From Puccinia triticina (lineage: Eukaryota > Basidiomycota > Pucciniomycetes > Pucciniales > Pucciniaceae), in contig NC_070566.1 in NCBI RefSeq assembly GCF_026914185.1, positions 2,666,001 to 2,730,000 of the forward strand: a stretch of 64,000 nt of DNA. Reading direction: 5' to 3'. Under the pieces are notes generated by a model. That model made no database searches, had not been told where the DNA came from, and was given only the letters and a program-made list of their open reading frames with translations. The position numbers and the translations under genes are program-made. Positions 1-11,830 of the stretch are shown here, one piece after another (within the stretch, counting starts at the first letter, position 1; each line of letters opens with the position of its first letter).

Positions 1-2
1 TG

Positions 3-1274
3 ACAGTAGAATTCATTGTAATAGAGGATGCAGTAAGTAAACACTTCATCCTAGGAAATGACTACTTAAATATCTATGGCTTTGACATAACCAATAGCAG
101 AGAAAGATACTTCACTATTGGGAATGACAATAAAAAGAAGAAATTCCTATTTAAATCCAAAGAGCCTTTACCTGTGGAACAAGTAGAAATACAGGATGAA
201 GAAAAAGAAAGATTTGGAAGAGAACAACTAACAGAAGCTAATTTTAATGATAAACTGAGTGTAGATCAACTATTACAGTTACGCAACATGCTGTATAGGA
301 ACAAGACAGCATTTGCATCAGATAAAGAACCACTAGGGGCAGTTATAGGCCACAAAGTGGACATTACATTAAACATTGAGCGCCCATACCCACCTTTGCT
401 AAGGAGACCAGCCTACCCAGCAAGCCCCAGAGCAAGAGAAGAGCTTGCAAAACACTTGGATGAGCTGGTAAGGCTTAATGTCCTTAGAAAAGTAGGGCAT
501 AATGAAGAAGTGGAAATAACCACACCAGTAATTATAACCTACCACAATGGTAAATCACGCATGGTAGGAGATTTCGGTGCACTGAACACCTACACAGTCC
601 CAGACAGATATCCTATACCAACGATACAGGAGACTCTGACTAACCTAGCTAAAGCAAAATACATTACAAGTATGGATGCTTTGAAAGGATTTCATCAGAA
701 TGTAGTAACAGAACGTGCAAGAAAGTACCTGAGAATCATAACACATAAAGGAGTATATGAGTACCTTAGAATGCCTTTTGGAATTAAAAATGCCCCATCA
801 CATTTCCAAAGAATGATGAATACCATCTTCTGTGAAGAACTTGGACTGGGATGGCTAATTATATACATAGATGACATAATTATATGCTCTGAGACTTGGG
901 GAGACCACATGAGCAGAATAGAACTGGTTCTTACAAAGATAATTAATGTCAATATGAAAATCTCCCCGAAGAAATGTGCATTTGGATTTGCAGAAATTAA
1001 AGCACTAGGACACGTAGTTTCAGGACCAGCATTATGCATAGACCAGAATAAAGTAGCAGCAGTGTTACAAAAACCAGCACCTACAAAAAGAAAAGAAATG
1101 CAAAGCTTTCTTGGGTTTGCCAGCTACTATAGACAACACCTAGAAGGCTATGCAGCCATGGCCAGAAGCTTGTATGAGATAGCTTCTAATGATACTGCCT
1201 TTGAAATGACTACAGAAAGACATATGGCATTTGATAAAATAAGAGAACATCTGACTAGAGCACCTCTATTATGA
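3..1274 (+). pseudogene. Ty3/gypsy pol, protease C-terminus plus reverse transcriptase (5' truncated by window edge)
   Basis: The frame is open from the window edge, so the element continues to the left. The first residues look like the end of a retroviral-type aspartic protease (ILGNDYL). A linker follows, then a gypsy reverse transcriptase that copies the element RNA into cDNA: a template-contact segment (VIITYHNGKSRMVGDFGALN), the catalytic YIDD box near 865-876 and the thumb/connection (FLGFASYYRQHL). The frame ends at TGA 1272-1274, yet coding resumes directly in the same frame as RNase H. I therefore read this as one pol gene with a nonsense mutation, compatible with CGA to TGA. The family resembles fungal Tf-type chromoviruses. 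Inactive as it stands unless the stop is read through. Confidence 0.88.
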
Positions 1275-3311
1275 ATGCCAGTTTTCAAGAAACCTTTTGT
1301 ATTATATGTTGATGCCTCAATGGAAGGACTAGGAGCAGCACTCCACCAGTTACAAATCATCAATGATAAACCAGTGGAAGGTCCCATTTGTTTCATATCC
1401 AGACAGCTCAAGAAAACTGAAGCAAGATATGGAGCAAGCCAACTAGAATTCTTATGTTTAGTCTGGGCCCTAGAGAAACTCCACTACTATCTAGATGGAA
1501 GTGTATTTGATGTCATCACAGACTGTATTGCACTAAAATCACTCATCAATATGAAAACCTCTAACAGACATATGCTTAGATGGCAGATATCCATCCAAGT
1601 GTACAGAGGTAACATGACAATAATTCATAAAGAAGGGAGATTGCATAAAAATGCAGATGGACTCTCTAGATGGTCCCTACCAAACACACCAGATAATCCA
1701 GCCTGGGCACCTGAAGACCCAGAGGAACTGCCAATTATGGGAATTAGCATCACTGAACTAGAAGATGAATTCTTTGAGGAAATCAGAAATAGTTACAAAC
1801 AAGACAAGAACTGTACATTACTAGTACAAATATTGTCCAAAACAGATTCAAAGGATGATGACCTGATTGCAGCACTAGGTACAGCATGGAAGAAATCATA
1901 CCAAGAAGGAAGATTTCACCTATTTGACGGTATCATCTACCATAGATCCAAACACACATGTGTACTAACAGTAATGGACAGAGTATTGATCAATACACTA
2001 CTACATGAATGCCATGACAGTACATCATCTGGCCATCTATCTTCAGACAGAACAGAAGACAGAGTAAGAAACCTAGCATGGTGGCCAACATGGCAACAAG
2101 ATGTAGAAACATACTGCACTACATGTGAAAGATGCCAGAGAGCAAATAAAGCAACAGGCAAAAGGTTTGGACATATGATGAAAATAGAAGAACCCACTAG
2201 ACCATGGGAAACATTTAACATGGACTGGGTTACAGGATTACCACCTGGAGGAAAGAGAAACTATAATGCATGTCTAGTTATTGTAGACAGATTTAGTAAA
2301 ACACCTATATTCTTACCATGTCACAAAGATGATACAGCTATGGACACAGCTATAATGATTTGGCAACAAGTGATTTCATGGACAGGACTATTCAAAAATA
2401 TCATCAGTGACAGAGATCCCAAGTTTACATCAGATCTATGGAGAGGACTGTACCGCCTATTTGGCACTAAACTCTCTTTCTCAACAGCCTACCATCCACA
2501 AACAGATGGACTACCAGAGAGAATGATTCAAACCTTGGAAGACATGCTAAGGAGATTCTGTGCCTATGGATTAGAATTTAAAGACTCTGATGGATTTACT
2601 CATGACTGGTTCACACTATTACCAGCCCTAGAACTAGCCTACAGGACATCAACCCATGCATCAACAGGGAAAACACCAGCTATTCTAGACAAAGGATGGA
2701 ACCCCAGACTACCACAAGACAGCCTGAAAAAGGACTTGGTAGAAGTACACCCCACAGCAGCAAGCTTTAAGAACATGCTAGACAAAGCCAGAAAACACGC
2801 CCAACAAAGCATGGACAATGCATTTGAATACAGCAAAGAAAAATGGGACAAAAAGCATAAAGTACCCAGTTTCAAAATAGGAGACTTAGTATTAATATCA
2901 ACCACAAACTTTACTAATATTAAAGGACCTAAGAAACTTAGAAATGCCTTTGTAGGACCATTTGTAGTCAAAGCCTTACACGGACCAAATGCAGTAGAAG
3001 TGGAACTATATGGAGAACTAGAAAAGAAACATCCTACATTCCCAGTAAGCCTACTTAAGCATTATAATGAATCAGATGCTGAATTATTCCCTTTACGCAA
3101 GGAAATACCTGAAGCAGAAGTACCTCCACTTGAAGAATCAGAGGAGAAGAAAATTCATAAGATCTTGAAAGACAAAAAGATCAGAGGAGAGAAAGATAAA
3201 CTATACCTTGTAAGATACAGGAATCCAATTCATGAAGATGAATGGCTACCAGAGAAAGACATCAAAGATGCAGACAAATACCTCAGGAGATTCAGGAACA
3301 CTAAAAAATAA
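1275..3311 (+). CDS. Ty3/gypsy pol, RNase H, integrase and chromodomain
   Basis: This continues the upstream reverse transcriptase frame after its stop. In order it shows RNase H ([14 protein letters not shown] near 1303), an integrase zinc module (HECH...CTTCERC, about 2004-2145), the integrase core with the three acidic residues ([23 protein letters not shown]), a basic C-terminal domain, and a final chromodomain ([16 protein letters not shown]) ending at TAA 3309-3311. Chromodomains direct integration toward marked chromatin, so this is a chromovirus. The 678-residue frame is intact. Separation from the reverse transcriptase by one stop codon makes expression of a full polyprotein doubtful. 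Confidence 0.9.
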   Translation: MPVFKKPFVLYVDASMEGLGAALHQLQIINDKPVEGPICFISRQLKKTEARYGASQLEFLCLVWALEKLHYYLDGSVFDVITDCIALKSLINMKTSNRHMLRWQISIQVYRGNMTIIHKEGRLHKNADGLSRWSLPNTPDNPAWAPEDPEELPIMGISITELEDEFFEEIRNSYKQDKNCTLLVQILSKTDSKDDDLIAALGTAWKKSYQEGRFHLFDGIIYHRSKHTCVLTVMDRVLINTLLHECHDSTSSGHLSSDRTEDRVRNLAWWPTWQQDVETYCTTCERCQRANKATGKRFGHMMKIEEPTRPWETFNMDWVTGLPPGGKRNYNACLVIVDRFSKTPIFLPCHKDDTAMDTAIMIWQQVISWTGLFKNIISDRDPKFTSDLWRGLYRLFGTKLSFSTAYHPQTDGLPERMIQTLEDMLRRFCAYGLEFKDSDGFTHDWFTLLPALELAYRTSTHASTGKTPAILDKGWNPRLPQDSLKKDLVEVHPTAASFKNMLDKARKHAQQSMDNAFEYSKEKWDKKHKVPSFKIGDLVLISTTNFTNIKGPKKLRNAFVGPFVVKALHGPNAVEVELYGELEKKHPTFPVSLLKHYNESDAELFPLRKEIPEAEVPPLEESEEKKIHKILKDKKIRGEKDKLYLVRYRNPIHEDEWLPEKDIKDADKYLRRFRNTKK

Positions 3312-3330
3312 AGATTGAGTACAATCTTTT

Positions 3331-3343
3331 TAGAGGGGGCGAG
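3331..3343 (+). other. polypurine tract of the gypsy element
   Basis: A purine-rich TAGAGGGGGCGAG lies 20 bp after the pol stop and directly before a TGTCAG LTR start. That is the expected place for plus-strand priming. Confidence 0.65.
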
Positions 3344-3660
3344 TGTCAGCCTTAGAGATACAACAAGTATCCTAAAGTCTGCAAAAAAACTAGTAAACTA
3401 TTTACAAATCCTGAAATATTATTGAATACTAGAGGCCAAGGCGGCTGCGCCGCTGCAGAGCCCACATGCCCAGCCCCACTTTGTTGAGTCAGCAACAGCA
3501 GCTTTTTCACTCAGCAGCAATGGTTTTTTTACTCAGCGGTGGTATTTTATGCAACCATGTTTTTGAATGCTGAATGTACACATTTCTTGAGGTGATACAT
3601 ATGTAATCACCCAGGTTAATGTTTCTGTTGGGCAAAAAAGACTGGCTTTGAAAATATTTA
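3344..3660 (+). repeat. start of the 3' LTR of the left gypsy element (end not located)
   Basis: The LTR begins TGTCAG right after the polypurine tract. The 5' partner is outside the window, so the true end and the target duplication cannot be placed. The interval given is a minimum. Confidence 0.5.
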
Positions 3661-3665
3661 CAGTA

Positions 3666-3863
3666 AGGGTGTTCAAAGTTGAAATCATATTTTTTTCAAA
3701 TCATAAAATCATAAAATCATAACACTTTTGAGTGATCATTTTTTATGTACCATTTTAGAATTGTTGCTCTTTTTTGAGTGATTGGGTGTTACACATTTTT
3801 TTCAGATTAAAATTTTATGAATTTATGGTGTTGTAATTTTATGCAGTCAACTTTGAACACCCC
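3666..3863. mobile_element. Tc1/mariner-like MITE with TA duplication
   Basis: Terminal inverted repeats of about 17 bp (AGGGTGTTCAAAGTTGA; one mismatch between ends) are flanked by TA at 3664-3665 and 3864-3865. The 198-bp AT-rich interior has no coding capacity. The TA duplication suggests Stowaway/mariner mobilisation. Confidence 0.72.
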
Positions 3864-3865
3864 TA

Positions 3866-4391
3866 GTGGTAAATTGTACAACACACTCAACCACTTGAAT
3901 AAGTTTATGTATAAAACAAGACCAAGAACCCCACAGATCTCATAATTGGATCAGCTTGAGCCTACATAGATTGTGTGACCCACAGAGGATGATATGATAT
4001 TCTGATTTTGCCAATTACAGGAAGCAGAACCATCTGAATGATACTGCATCCATTGCCCAACCTTTTAAGGGGGGGGGGGGAAACATTGGCTAAAATGTAC
4101 ATTTCTTTAATTGTTATTTAGATCAATACACAAGGTTCACCATAGACGGGACAGCACTGATCAGCATTGGGAATTTGTTTCCGACAACAGCAGAGGCAAA
4201 TAGAATAAATGGGTACTTGGGCAGGTTGGGAAAATGCTGGGGAGGGCACAGGGATGCTCAGTAAGTTTGGTATGGCGGCCAGGAACCTATGCAGCGGCCC
4301 CAACAATGAGTACCCTTCCTCCTCCCAATGCTGAAACAAATACAAGACATGGAGTGTCTCTGGTAAATTTTTATTCTTGAAGATGGAGACC
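3866..4391. other. no recognisable gene
   Basis: AT-rich sequence with a G homopolymer near 4070-4080. Short frames are present on both strands but none has recognisable motifs. Confidence 0.4.
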
Positions 4392-4394
4392 TAC

Positions 4395-5468
4395 CACTAC
4401 AAACATTTATTATTTTGCCCAAAAAAAAAAAAAAAAGTCAACATGAAAAAAATAAAACCAAAATTTCACTCAGGGGACCAAACTGAGCATGCTGAGCCAA
4501 AAAAATAAAATGTCCCAAACTGAGCAAAAAACATTGGACAATGTTTTGGGATGGTTTTTTTTTCACGGGCCTGACGGGCCTGGAGCGGGTTTGAGCGGGC
4601 CTTGAGCGGGCCTGAGATGGGCCTGCCCCAAAAGCACATTGGGTCAGTATTAAAGAAGTTTTACCTTGCCCTGGGAGCTTCTTGGGCTTTTGATGGGCCC
4701 AAATCTCAACATGGGCTTTTGGTGGTCTAGAAGTATCAACCCGGGCTACTGAATAGCCCATGGGCCTTTGAATTCCCAGAAAGCCCACCATGAGCCCCCA
4801 CATAGCTAATGGGCTCTTGGTGGCCCATGAAGATCCCTATGGGCCAACAGATACTTCCAATGGAAAAGTTCCATCATGGGATCCCATGAGCTTTTTGCTT
4901 CCTTTCTGGGCCACAAAAAGCCCATGGGGAGCTTTTTGGACCACCAAAAGCCCATGAGGATATCTGTTGGCCCATGGAGATCTTCATGGGCCACCAAAAG
5001 CCCATGAGGGTATCTGTTGGCCCATGGAGATCTTCATGGGCTACCAACAACCCATTAGCTATGTGGGGGCTCATGGTGGGCTTTCTGGTAATTCAAAGGC
5101 CCATGGGCTATTCATTGGCCCGGGTTGATACTTCTAGACCACCAAAAGCCCATGTTGAGATTTTGGGCCCATCAAAAGCCCAAGAAGCTCCCAGGGCAAG
5201 GCAAAACTTCTTCAATACTGACCCAATGTGCTTTTGGGGCAGGCCCATCTCAGGCCCGCTCAAGGCCCGCTCAAACCCGCTCCAGGCCCGTCAGGCCCGT
5301 GAAAAAAAAACCATCCCAAAACATTGTCCAATGTTTTTTGCTCAGTTTGGGACATTTTATTTTTTTGGCTCAGCATGCTCAGTTTGTTCCCCTGAGTGAA
5401 ATTTTGGTTTTATTTTTTTCATGTTGACTTTTTTTTTTTTTTGGGCAAAATAATAAATGTTTGTAGTG
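4395..5468. mobile_element. CACTA-ended foldback transposon, non-autonomous
   Basis: The ends are CACTAC and GTAGTG, flanked by a 3-bp duplication TAC (4392-4394 and 5469-5471). CACTA termini with a 3-bp duplication are the hallmark of the CACTA (En/Spm, CMC) superfamily. The two arms, roughly 4395-4850 and 5020-5468, are nearly perfect inverted copies, so the element could fold into one hairpin. The centre holds short direct repeats built around CCCATGGAGATCTTCATGGG. The frames read through the arms are mirror images of each other and are not genes. Confidence 0.85.
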
Positions 5469-5471
5469 TAC

Positions 5472-6156
5472 ATGTCCTATTTTTTGTTTTCAGCCATCAT
5501 ATACACAACAATAGCTAAAAACAAAAAAAATGGGACTTGTAGGCCTACATCTTCAATGAAAAACGTTTACCAAATACACTCCATGTGTCCTCTCCATGTG
5601 TTGTATTTGTTGAGTCCTCCCCCCCCCCCCCCCCCTTGGTTGATGTTTGGAGGTGCCAGGGAGGGGAGAAGGAAGCCCATGAAAGCCAGTATCAGGGTCT
5701 CTGTGGTAGGTTATGATATTTTTACTTGTGGGGGCTTTGAAACAGGGAACTGACACCAAGTTGTAAAACCCCCGCCTTGAGGACAAGCAGATACCTTGAT
5801 TGAGCTGGGGAAATTTGCAATTGCAGGTCTCCTGTATGTGTTCAGGTTGGATACTTGGGGTTTGGCAGAAGCTAGATCTTGTCCTGGTTATCAGTAGTAT
5901 CAGTGAGAGTATAACGGACCATTTGCCAATGGAAGTGTTGGGACAAGGCATGCTTTGAGTCTGACTATAAGAGCTACATTTGGGGCTAGCCTACACAAGC
6001 ATTGATGTTGTTATACCAGCCGCGGTGTTAGTACGACTTACTGACATTTTGGTGCAGGTTTGTGATCCAAGAAATCACGCTCAACTTGAAAGGTTCAGGT
6101 TGAGGAAATTTAGCTATCAAGATACTGAAATATTTCAAGAAACTAAGAAGATATTT
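5472..6156. other. no recognisable gene; C homopolymer
   Basis: Anonymous sequence containing a long C run near 5614-5635. No motif-bearing frame was found. Confidence 0.4.
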
Positions 6157-7460
6157 CTAGTTACATCTGTAACATTCCCTCACTTTGATGGAAAGAACAA
6201 TATGGGGGAAAGACGCACGCCGACGACGCCGGTCTTCTTCTTCCTGAGAGCCCAAGAACTCGGAGACGGGCGAGAGCTGATTGTGGCGTTTGCGGATAGC
6301 GTCGAGACGGGCATTGAAGGCGAGGATGATCTTGACGACGTCCCTAGCCTTGGGGGTCCTGGGCCCGGCGGCGGCGGCGTTGAGCCGGCTGAGGCGCCAG
6401 ACGAGCAGCCGCATGTAGTAGCCGCGGATGCCCGAGTTCCAGTGCAGGAAGAGGTGCTGGAAGACGAGCGGGTCGAGCAGCAGGTCGAGACATAGCGCTT
6501 TCAGCGTCTCCGGCTGCGTCGTCAACCTATCCCAAGAAACCCCCTCGTCAGTTACAAGAAAGAGAGAGAGAAGGGGGAGACGCACGCCTCGAACTGGGAG
6601 TAAATGAAGGCGATGGTGCGCATGACGCAGACGGTGAGGAGGATCCTGCGAGGACGTCGAGGATGAAGGGGAGGTTGAAGAGGGCGAGGGAGAGTCGGAC
6701 GAGGACGGGGGGGCTGGGGAGGTCGTTGAGGAGGAGCGGGGGGGCGGGGGCGGTGTAGAGGACGGTGTAGAGGAGGCCGTCGAGGAAGTCAAGGAGGAGG
6801 AAGACGGAGCGGGTGTTCCACATGGAGGTGCGTTTGGTGATGGCGCGGATCCAGAGGCTGAGCAGGCCGCCGAAGAACTGGCGCCGGCGCGCGCTGTCGT
6901 CCAGTTCTCCCTCCTCCTCCTCCTTCTGCTCCTGGGGGGAGGAGGGAGGCCTGGGCGAGCCGCCGACGATGTCGAGGGCGGTGGAGACCAGCCAACGGTG
7001 GGCGAGCTCGAGCACCTTGGGCTTGGCGCCCATCGCCAGGTTGGCCGACTCGCCCGCATTGAAGCTGCTCGTCGTCGGGCCCAGCGTGGTGACCGAGCGC
7101 AGGCTGCGGTGCACCAGCGAGTCGCACTTGTCCATGAAGGACGCCGAGACCAGCAGGAAGCCCGGCATCGAGATCAGCGTTGACGGGTGCACCACCGGCC
7201 GCGCCTGCGGACGCAGGTAGGTCGCCAGCTGGCGATGGTAGGCCCGGTAGAACGCGAACGGGAGGTCGGAGTCCGACGCCTCGAATCAACCTATCCCAAA
7301 ACACTCAATCAGTCATGCGCGGGGGGCAGGGAGAACGGGAGACGGACCAATTGCCGCTCATCTCGACCTGGATGTTGCCCTCCTGGACGAGCAGATTGTC
7401 CGAGTCGGAGTGTATACTGTTCTTGTTGACAACGCCTCGCCGGTCCAGGCACCGCCGCGG
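6157..7460 (-). pseudogene. 3' part of an intron-containing host-like gene, function not recognised
   Basis: A GC-rich island unlike its surroundings. On the minus strand it reads as one protein split between exons. An N-terminal exon (about 7440-7350) carries VVNKNSIHSDSDNLLVQ. A middle exon (about 7280-6581) carries FAFYRAYHRQLATYL and later SMWNTRSVFLLLDFLDGLLY. The last exon (about 6526-6157) carries FLHWNSGIRGYYMRLLVWRL. The intron at about 6527-6580 is well supported: GTGCGT donor, GGGATAG acceptor and frame kept across the joint. Near 6650 the middle exon must shift by one base to reach that donor, which suggests a one-base deletion or a sequence error. The helical, tryptophan-containing style recalls large conserved fungal proteins (DUF1765-like is one to test). 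I cannot name it. The N-terminus and the upstream intron boundary are unresolved. Confidence 0.55.
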
Positions 7461-9468
7461 AGGTCAGCGTTACATGCAGGGGCGTGGCGGTGGCATGGTA
7501 GTCATGGCTTGATGAATGTGGCGTCGATTTTGCTGAGGGCAATTCCCGATTGTCTATAAAAGAGGACTCCGGGTTGTGTCTTTGTGTCCCCCAGGGCGTC
7601 CTCTGCCGCTTTAATTCCAGCGTGCGGTTCGCCCTCACCCCTCCGCTGTTGCACTTGCGCAGTTTGAGGGGCTAAACTCGTTGGCCCCCCTTTGCATAAT
7701 GCCTTCAATGCGGCGTGCTGGGGGCCATCCACCCACTATTTTAAACCCTGCTAGACAGGGATGGATAGTGGGTCTAGTTTGTGGTGTTTAGATTTTTTGT
7801 TAAGAACACTTTTTTTGTGATTTGCTTTTTTTCGGAAGGGGGAACCCTTGCATTTTTTTTTTTGTAATTTTGTTGATTTGTAGGGGGAACCCTTGATCTT
7901 TCTTTCCGTGTTTCTCTGTCTTTAATAAACTTGGATTCAGAATCCTTTTGAGGGGGGTCACCCACTCAAAGTAACCCCTCATTCCTACTCCTTCATACAT
8001 TTTTTTCATATATGAACATATAGCCATAAAGCGCTCCAAAGAGCAGGAAAACTACATAAAAAATCTTTACATAAATTAAAATACATAAAATTATATTAAT
8101 TAGTAAAGTACCTTTCCCCCATGAAACAGGAACCACGGGTGAGAGTAACACTTAGTACAAATTGATATTACACTTCATATTAAGCTATTTCACATGACAA
8201 TTGGTTATACAAATGTCACGTGTGGGAGTAAGGGAAGTTGTGTAATATTGTACAAATAAAATACCCATAACCAAAGCAGATTACACGTCTACTCTTGGAA
8301 TTTACCCATAGCCAAAACCAATGAGAATATTTCAGCGCCCTCAAAGACCTCTCCAGTATTTAAGGAGGTAATTGATCCACTGGAATTGTCCCCCCAGACA
8401 TTTCACCACCCTTTAACCTGTAAGTTAACTCGTGAAAATTCTCCTCTGGCTTATTAAAGCCACCACTTCCTTTATTTCTGCCCTTTTGGCACGAAACCCA
8501 CTAGATATTAACTCTAAAATTGCCAACATCCCTTATAAGCATTTATTACAGTTAAATCTTTATAAATAGTTGCTGTAAGACTCCCGCCTCTGACGCGCAG
8601 CCAATCAGTTTAAGCGCTTACCAGCTATATCTACGTCAAAACCTTATATATCCCTGTTATTAATAAGTAAACCTTATTAATTACAAATATTCTCCTCTTA
8701 TACAAGAGTGTTTAAACCCTTGTAGTGGCTAGATACCATGTAACAAGTTTGGCACATTATTGCCAGTGTTTTATTTCAGTACAGTTGTAGTACTAGGGCA
8801 AAAACCCTTATTTCTGACGGGTTTTCACCCTGAGTTTCATAAACATAGCTGACACCTATGGTGAAAACCAGGCCAATTTAATGATAAGTTTTACTTGATC
8901 CTCAAGCTTGACCAAAGTTCCTCATATTTTAATTATCATGATTTTTGACCTCTTTGGAAACCCATACCCAGTAGGTTTCTCTGAAACTGTTTTTGTATTT
9001 ATTTTAAGGGCACACACCAAAAAGCTGCCAGTTCTTTTTGATTTGTTTCTATTACACATGGTTAAAACTGTTGGAATTTGAACTTGTTTCCGCTCTCCTT
9101 TTTTCTTGTCAGCCTGTCACATACATGTTAGCTTTCCTTTATGCATGTATGTCTTCCCTATTCATTGTGTTCTTGAGCCCGCACCCACAACTCAAACACC
9201 TTGTATGTAGTCTATTTAAAACTATAAGACTACACAGGAATAAAGCCATCAGTCCTGACCATTCTGTTCCCGTGTGCGCACTTGAGCCCGCCCGCTGTCT
9301 TATCCGCAAAGGAACTTTAGCCCCTTTGAGTAAGTTTCATTGGTTAATTTTTCAGACTTCGTCTGCTATTGGCTAAGCCGACTTTTCCCCTTTCTGCTCT
9401 GCCTTGCTTTGCCTCCGGTTAAAAATCCTTCAAAAACTTTGGATGGAGTGTAGTGATACTGTGGGAAG
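7461..9468. other. no recognisable gene
   Basis: The region turns AT-rich after about 7750. It contains a small hairpin near 7728-7772 (ACCCACTAT ... ATAGTGGGT around CCCTGCTAGACAGGG). No coding motif or RNA gene was seen. Confidence 0.4.
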
Positions 9469-9759
9469 TAGAGCTGGTCCCTAGTACCCGTTGGCGGGTA
9501 ACCGTGGAAGTGCGCAGGCATCCGGTGGAAGCGGGTGAGGGTGTCCAGTCTGGGTCCAAATTCAGGCAGGTACCCGCGCACAAGTTGCCATTCTGCACAG
9601 CTCTGCTTGCCGCTAGTGCCCATTGGCGGGTACTAGGTACCTGTGGGCGGGTACCCATGGAAGTACGCAGGTAATTTCCAGCGGCTGCCAGGTACCAGTG
9701 CGGTTGTCCATTCTGGGTCAAATTTCAGGCAGGTACCCGGGTGCAAAGTGTCAGCTCTA
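9469..9759. mobile_element. hAT-type MITE, TAGAGCTGG family, copy 1
   Basis: Ends TAGAGCTGG and CAGCTCTA are flanked by GTGGGAAG (9461-9468) and GTGGGAGG (9760-9767), an 8-bp duplication with one mismatch. The interior is packed with GGTACC-containing subterminal repeats (variants of GCGGGTACC). The 291-bp length leaves no room for a transposase. Confidence 0.78.
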
Positions 9760-9834
9760 GTGGGAGGTCTGATTTTGCTCTGGTACTATGGTTTGACTTT
9801 GGCGCTGTGGGGCCAACTGTCACAAAACCATGTA

Positions 9835-10440
9835 ACCTGTGTGGGTTTCTGTGGCACATTGTTTCACACAAACTTACGCGCGCGCGTTTGTGTGAAACAT
9901 AGACCATCACCCAGCCATATCATGCCAAGATCAGTGCCCTGCGATCCCAGGGGCAAATTAACTGAATCCTTTAATAATTGTATCTGATTTTCATCCATCA
10001 GTACAGAAATCCTGTTGAGGAGATTTTCTGAATTCATTCACAAACCCTGGGTAATCTGAGGCTCCCCTGGACTTGTCCCAGAATTCTAAATCCCTTGGGA
10101 CAAAATTTTGCAGCTGAAGAATGTGTCACACAAATTTACACATGTGTGCTGGTGTGTCACATTTTTCATCACTGAGCCAAGTGATGCCAACTGGAGTGCT
10201 CATGCAGAGCCAGGGGCTTAGTTGGACCCTTCAAAAATGTTTTATAATGTTCAGCCATATGTACACAAATGATTTTGGGGATATTTTCTGAATTCATACA
10301 CAACTCCTTATTAATATGAGGTTTTTTCCGCTGGAATTTTCCTGGAAATTCAAATATTTTGTGAAAAAAAAATCAGCAGCTAAAGAATGTGACACACAAA
10401 CTTACACATGTATCCTTTTGTGTACCACTAACATATCTCA
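9835..10440. repeat. diverged tandem repeat, unit about 280 bp
   Basis: Two full units and the start of a third can be aligned by shared blocks: a CACACAAA...GTGTGT segment, a CCAGGGGC segment and TTTTCTGAATTCAT. Divergence is high, so this is old. Confidence 0.55.
9858..9897. other. hairpin with alternating CG core
   Basis: The stem GTTTCACACAAAC pairs with GTTTGTGTGAAAC around a CGCGCGCGC-rich loop. It could form a cruciform or Z-DNA. No function is inferred. Confidence 0.55.
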
Positions 10441-10484
10441 AGCTTTTTGGGATTTATAATAAACACATGATGGAATGAAATATA

Positions 10485-10809
10485 TAGAGCTGGCACTTTG
10501 CACCCAGGTACCTGTAGCGGGTGCAGGTACCTTCCTGAATTTTGACCCAGAATAGACACCCGCACCTGCTGGCTGTTACCTGTGTACTTCCGCGGGTACC
10601 CACCCACAGGTACCTAGTACCCGCCAATGGATACTAGCTGAGTAGGGGCAAGCAGAGCTGTGCAGAATGGCAATTTGTGCACAGGTACCTGCCTGAATTT
10701 GGAACCAGACTGGACACCTGCACCCACACCCGGCGGATACCTGCACACTTCCACAGGTACCCGCCTGCGGGTGCCAAGTGCCTGCAACAGATGATAGGGG
10801 CCAGCTCTA
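10485..10809. mobile_element. hAT-type MITE, TAGAGCTGG family, copy 2 (inverted relative to copy 1)
   Basis: Ends TAGAGCTGGC and GCCAGCTCTA lie inside a perfect 8-bp duplication GAAATATA (10477-10484 and 10810-10817). The interior is the reverse-complement relative of the 9469 copy, with the same GGTACC subterminal repeats. Confidence 0.85.
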
Positions 10810-10817
10810 GAAATATA

Positions 10818-11597
10818 TGATTCCTGTGGTAAATACCTTGTTTCTGCCAAGTATTTGATATTGCTTTGCAAGGTAGTTAAAAATGTGTTCTAAAATATTT
10901 CCAGTAATAACTAGAGTCAAGTTGGAGCCAATTTTTAATTGAATTCAACTCCTTTCAAAATTGCTTTCAGCTCAATTGAGCATAAGTTAAACATAAATTC
11001 ATCATGAATTCAGCATACATTGAGGCTCAAGTTCCAGAATATATCTAACAGGGTTCTTAAACAATATTGTGGGATGGCACTTCCACGCAAGTGCCAAGCA
11101 AACTCCCATGGTGAATACTGTAAAAATAATCTGGTCAGTAAGCAAAAAAACAGTTGAAATAAAGAGAATCATATGTACAAATAGAAATCCTGGAAGCGTT
11201 GAGGCAATTTATATAGGGCTAGCGGTGTAGAATGTCCGCCCAATGCAGCACATGCGGGAATGCAGGGGGCGGCTGAGCAAATGCTCAGTCTACATATCCA
11301 AACAATGGGGATAAGCCTGTGTGCTTATGCCTCTGATATGTAGACTGAGTGGAACCTTGAATGTACTGCTGAAGAAAAGCACACGGAAATTCGGCAAACA
11401 GGGGAGCTGCGGAACCAGGGACTTTTTGCGGGGACGGGGGAACCGGGGCTCAAGCCACACTCTGGACAAGTGGACTTACTGGAACGGTTGGAGTAGGACT
11501 TTGGCAGGACTCACAGACGGACTGAATAGTGCGGAACAGCACCAGGTGAACTGGGGAAGCGGATGACGTCTGGACGGACACGCCAGGTAGAGACTGA
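10818..11597. other. no recognisable gene; one long hairpin
   Basis: A perfect 15-bp inverted repeat (CTCAGTCTACATATC and its complement) lies near 11284-11350. The sequence between 11350 and 11600 is more GC-rich and may be a decayed coding or LTR segment, but no motif is recognisable. Confidence 0.35.
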
Positions 11598-11830
11598 GAA
11601 CGCAGTAGAGATGGCCAACGGGACCCGGGTACCTGCCATGATTTTGTATAAACCCCAGATACCCGTACTCGCCGCTGGCACCCGTGCACAGGTACCGCCG
11701 GTACCTGTGGCGAGTCCCACGGGTACCCTTGGCCTGTCCCGCGGTACACTCACTATATTTGAAGTGACTTCAGACAAAAAAAAATTAATTTCAAAGCGAG
11801 TAGTTGTTAGATACAATTTTTCATAAGAAA

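Noticed and set aside
4438..5427. Two similar proteins on opposite strands
   Set aside because: Mirror-image readings of the inverted arms of the CACTA foldback element.
6157..7304. Plus-strand and alternative-frame proteins rich in Arg/Pro/Ser
   Set aside because: GC-rich shadow frames of the minus-strand exons.
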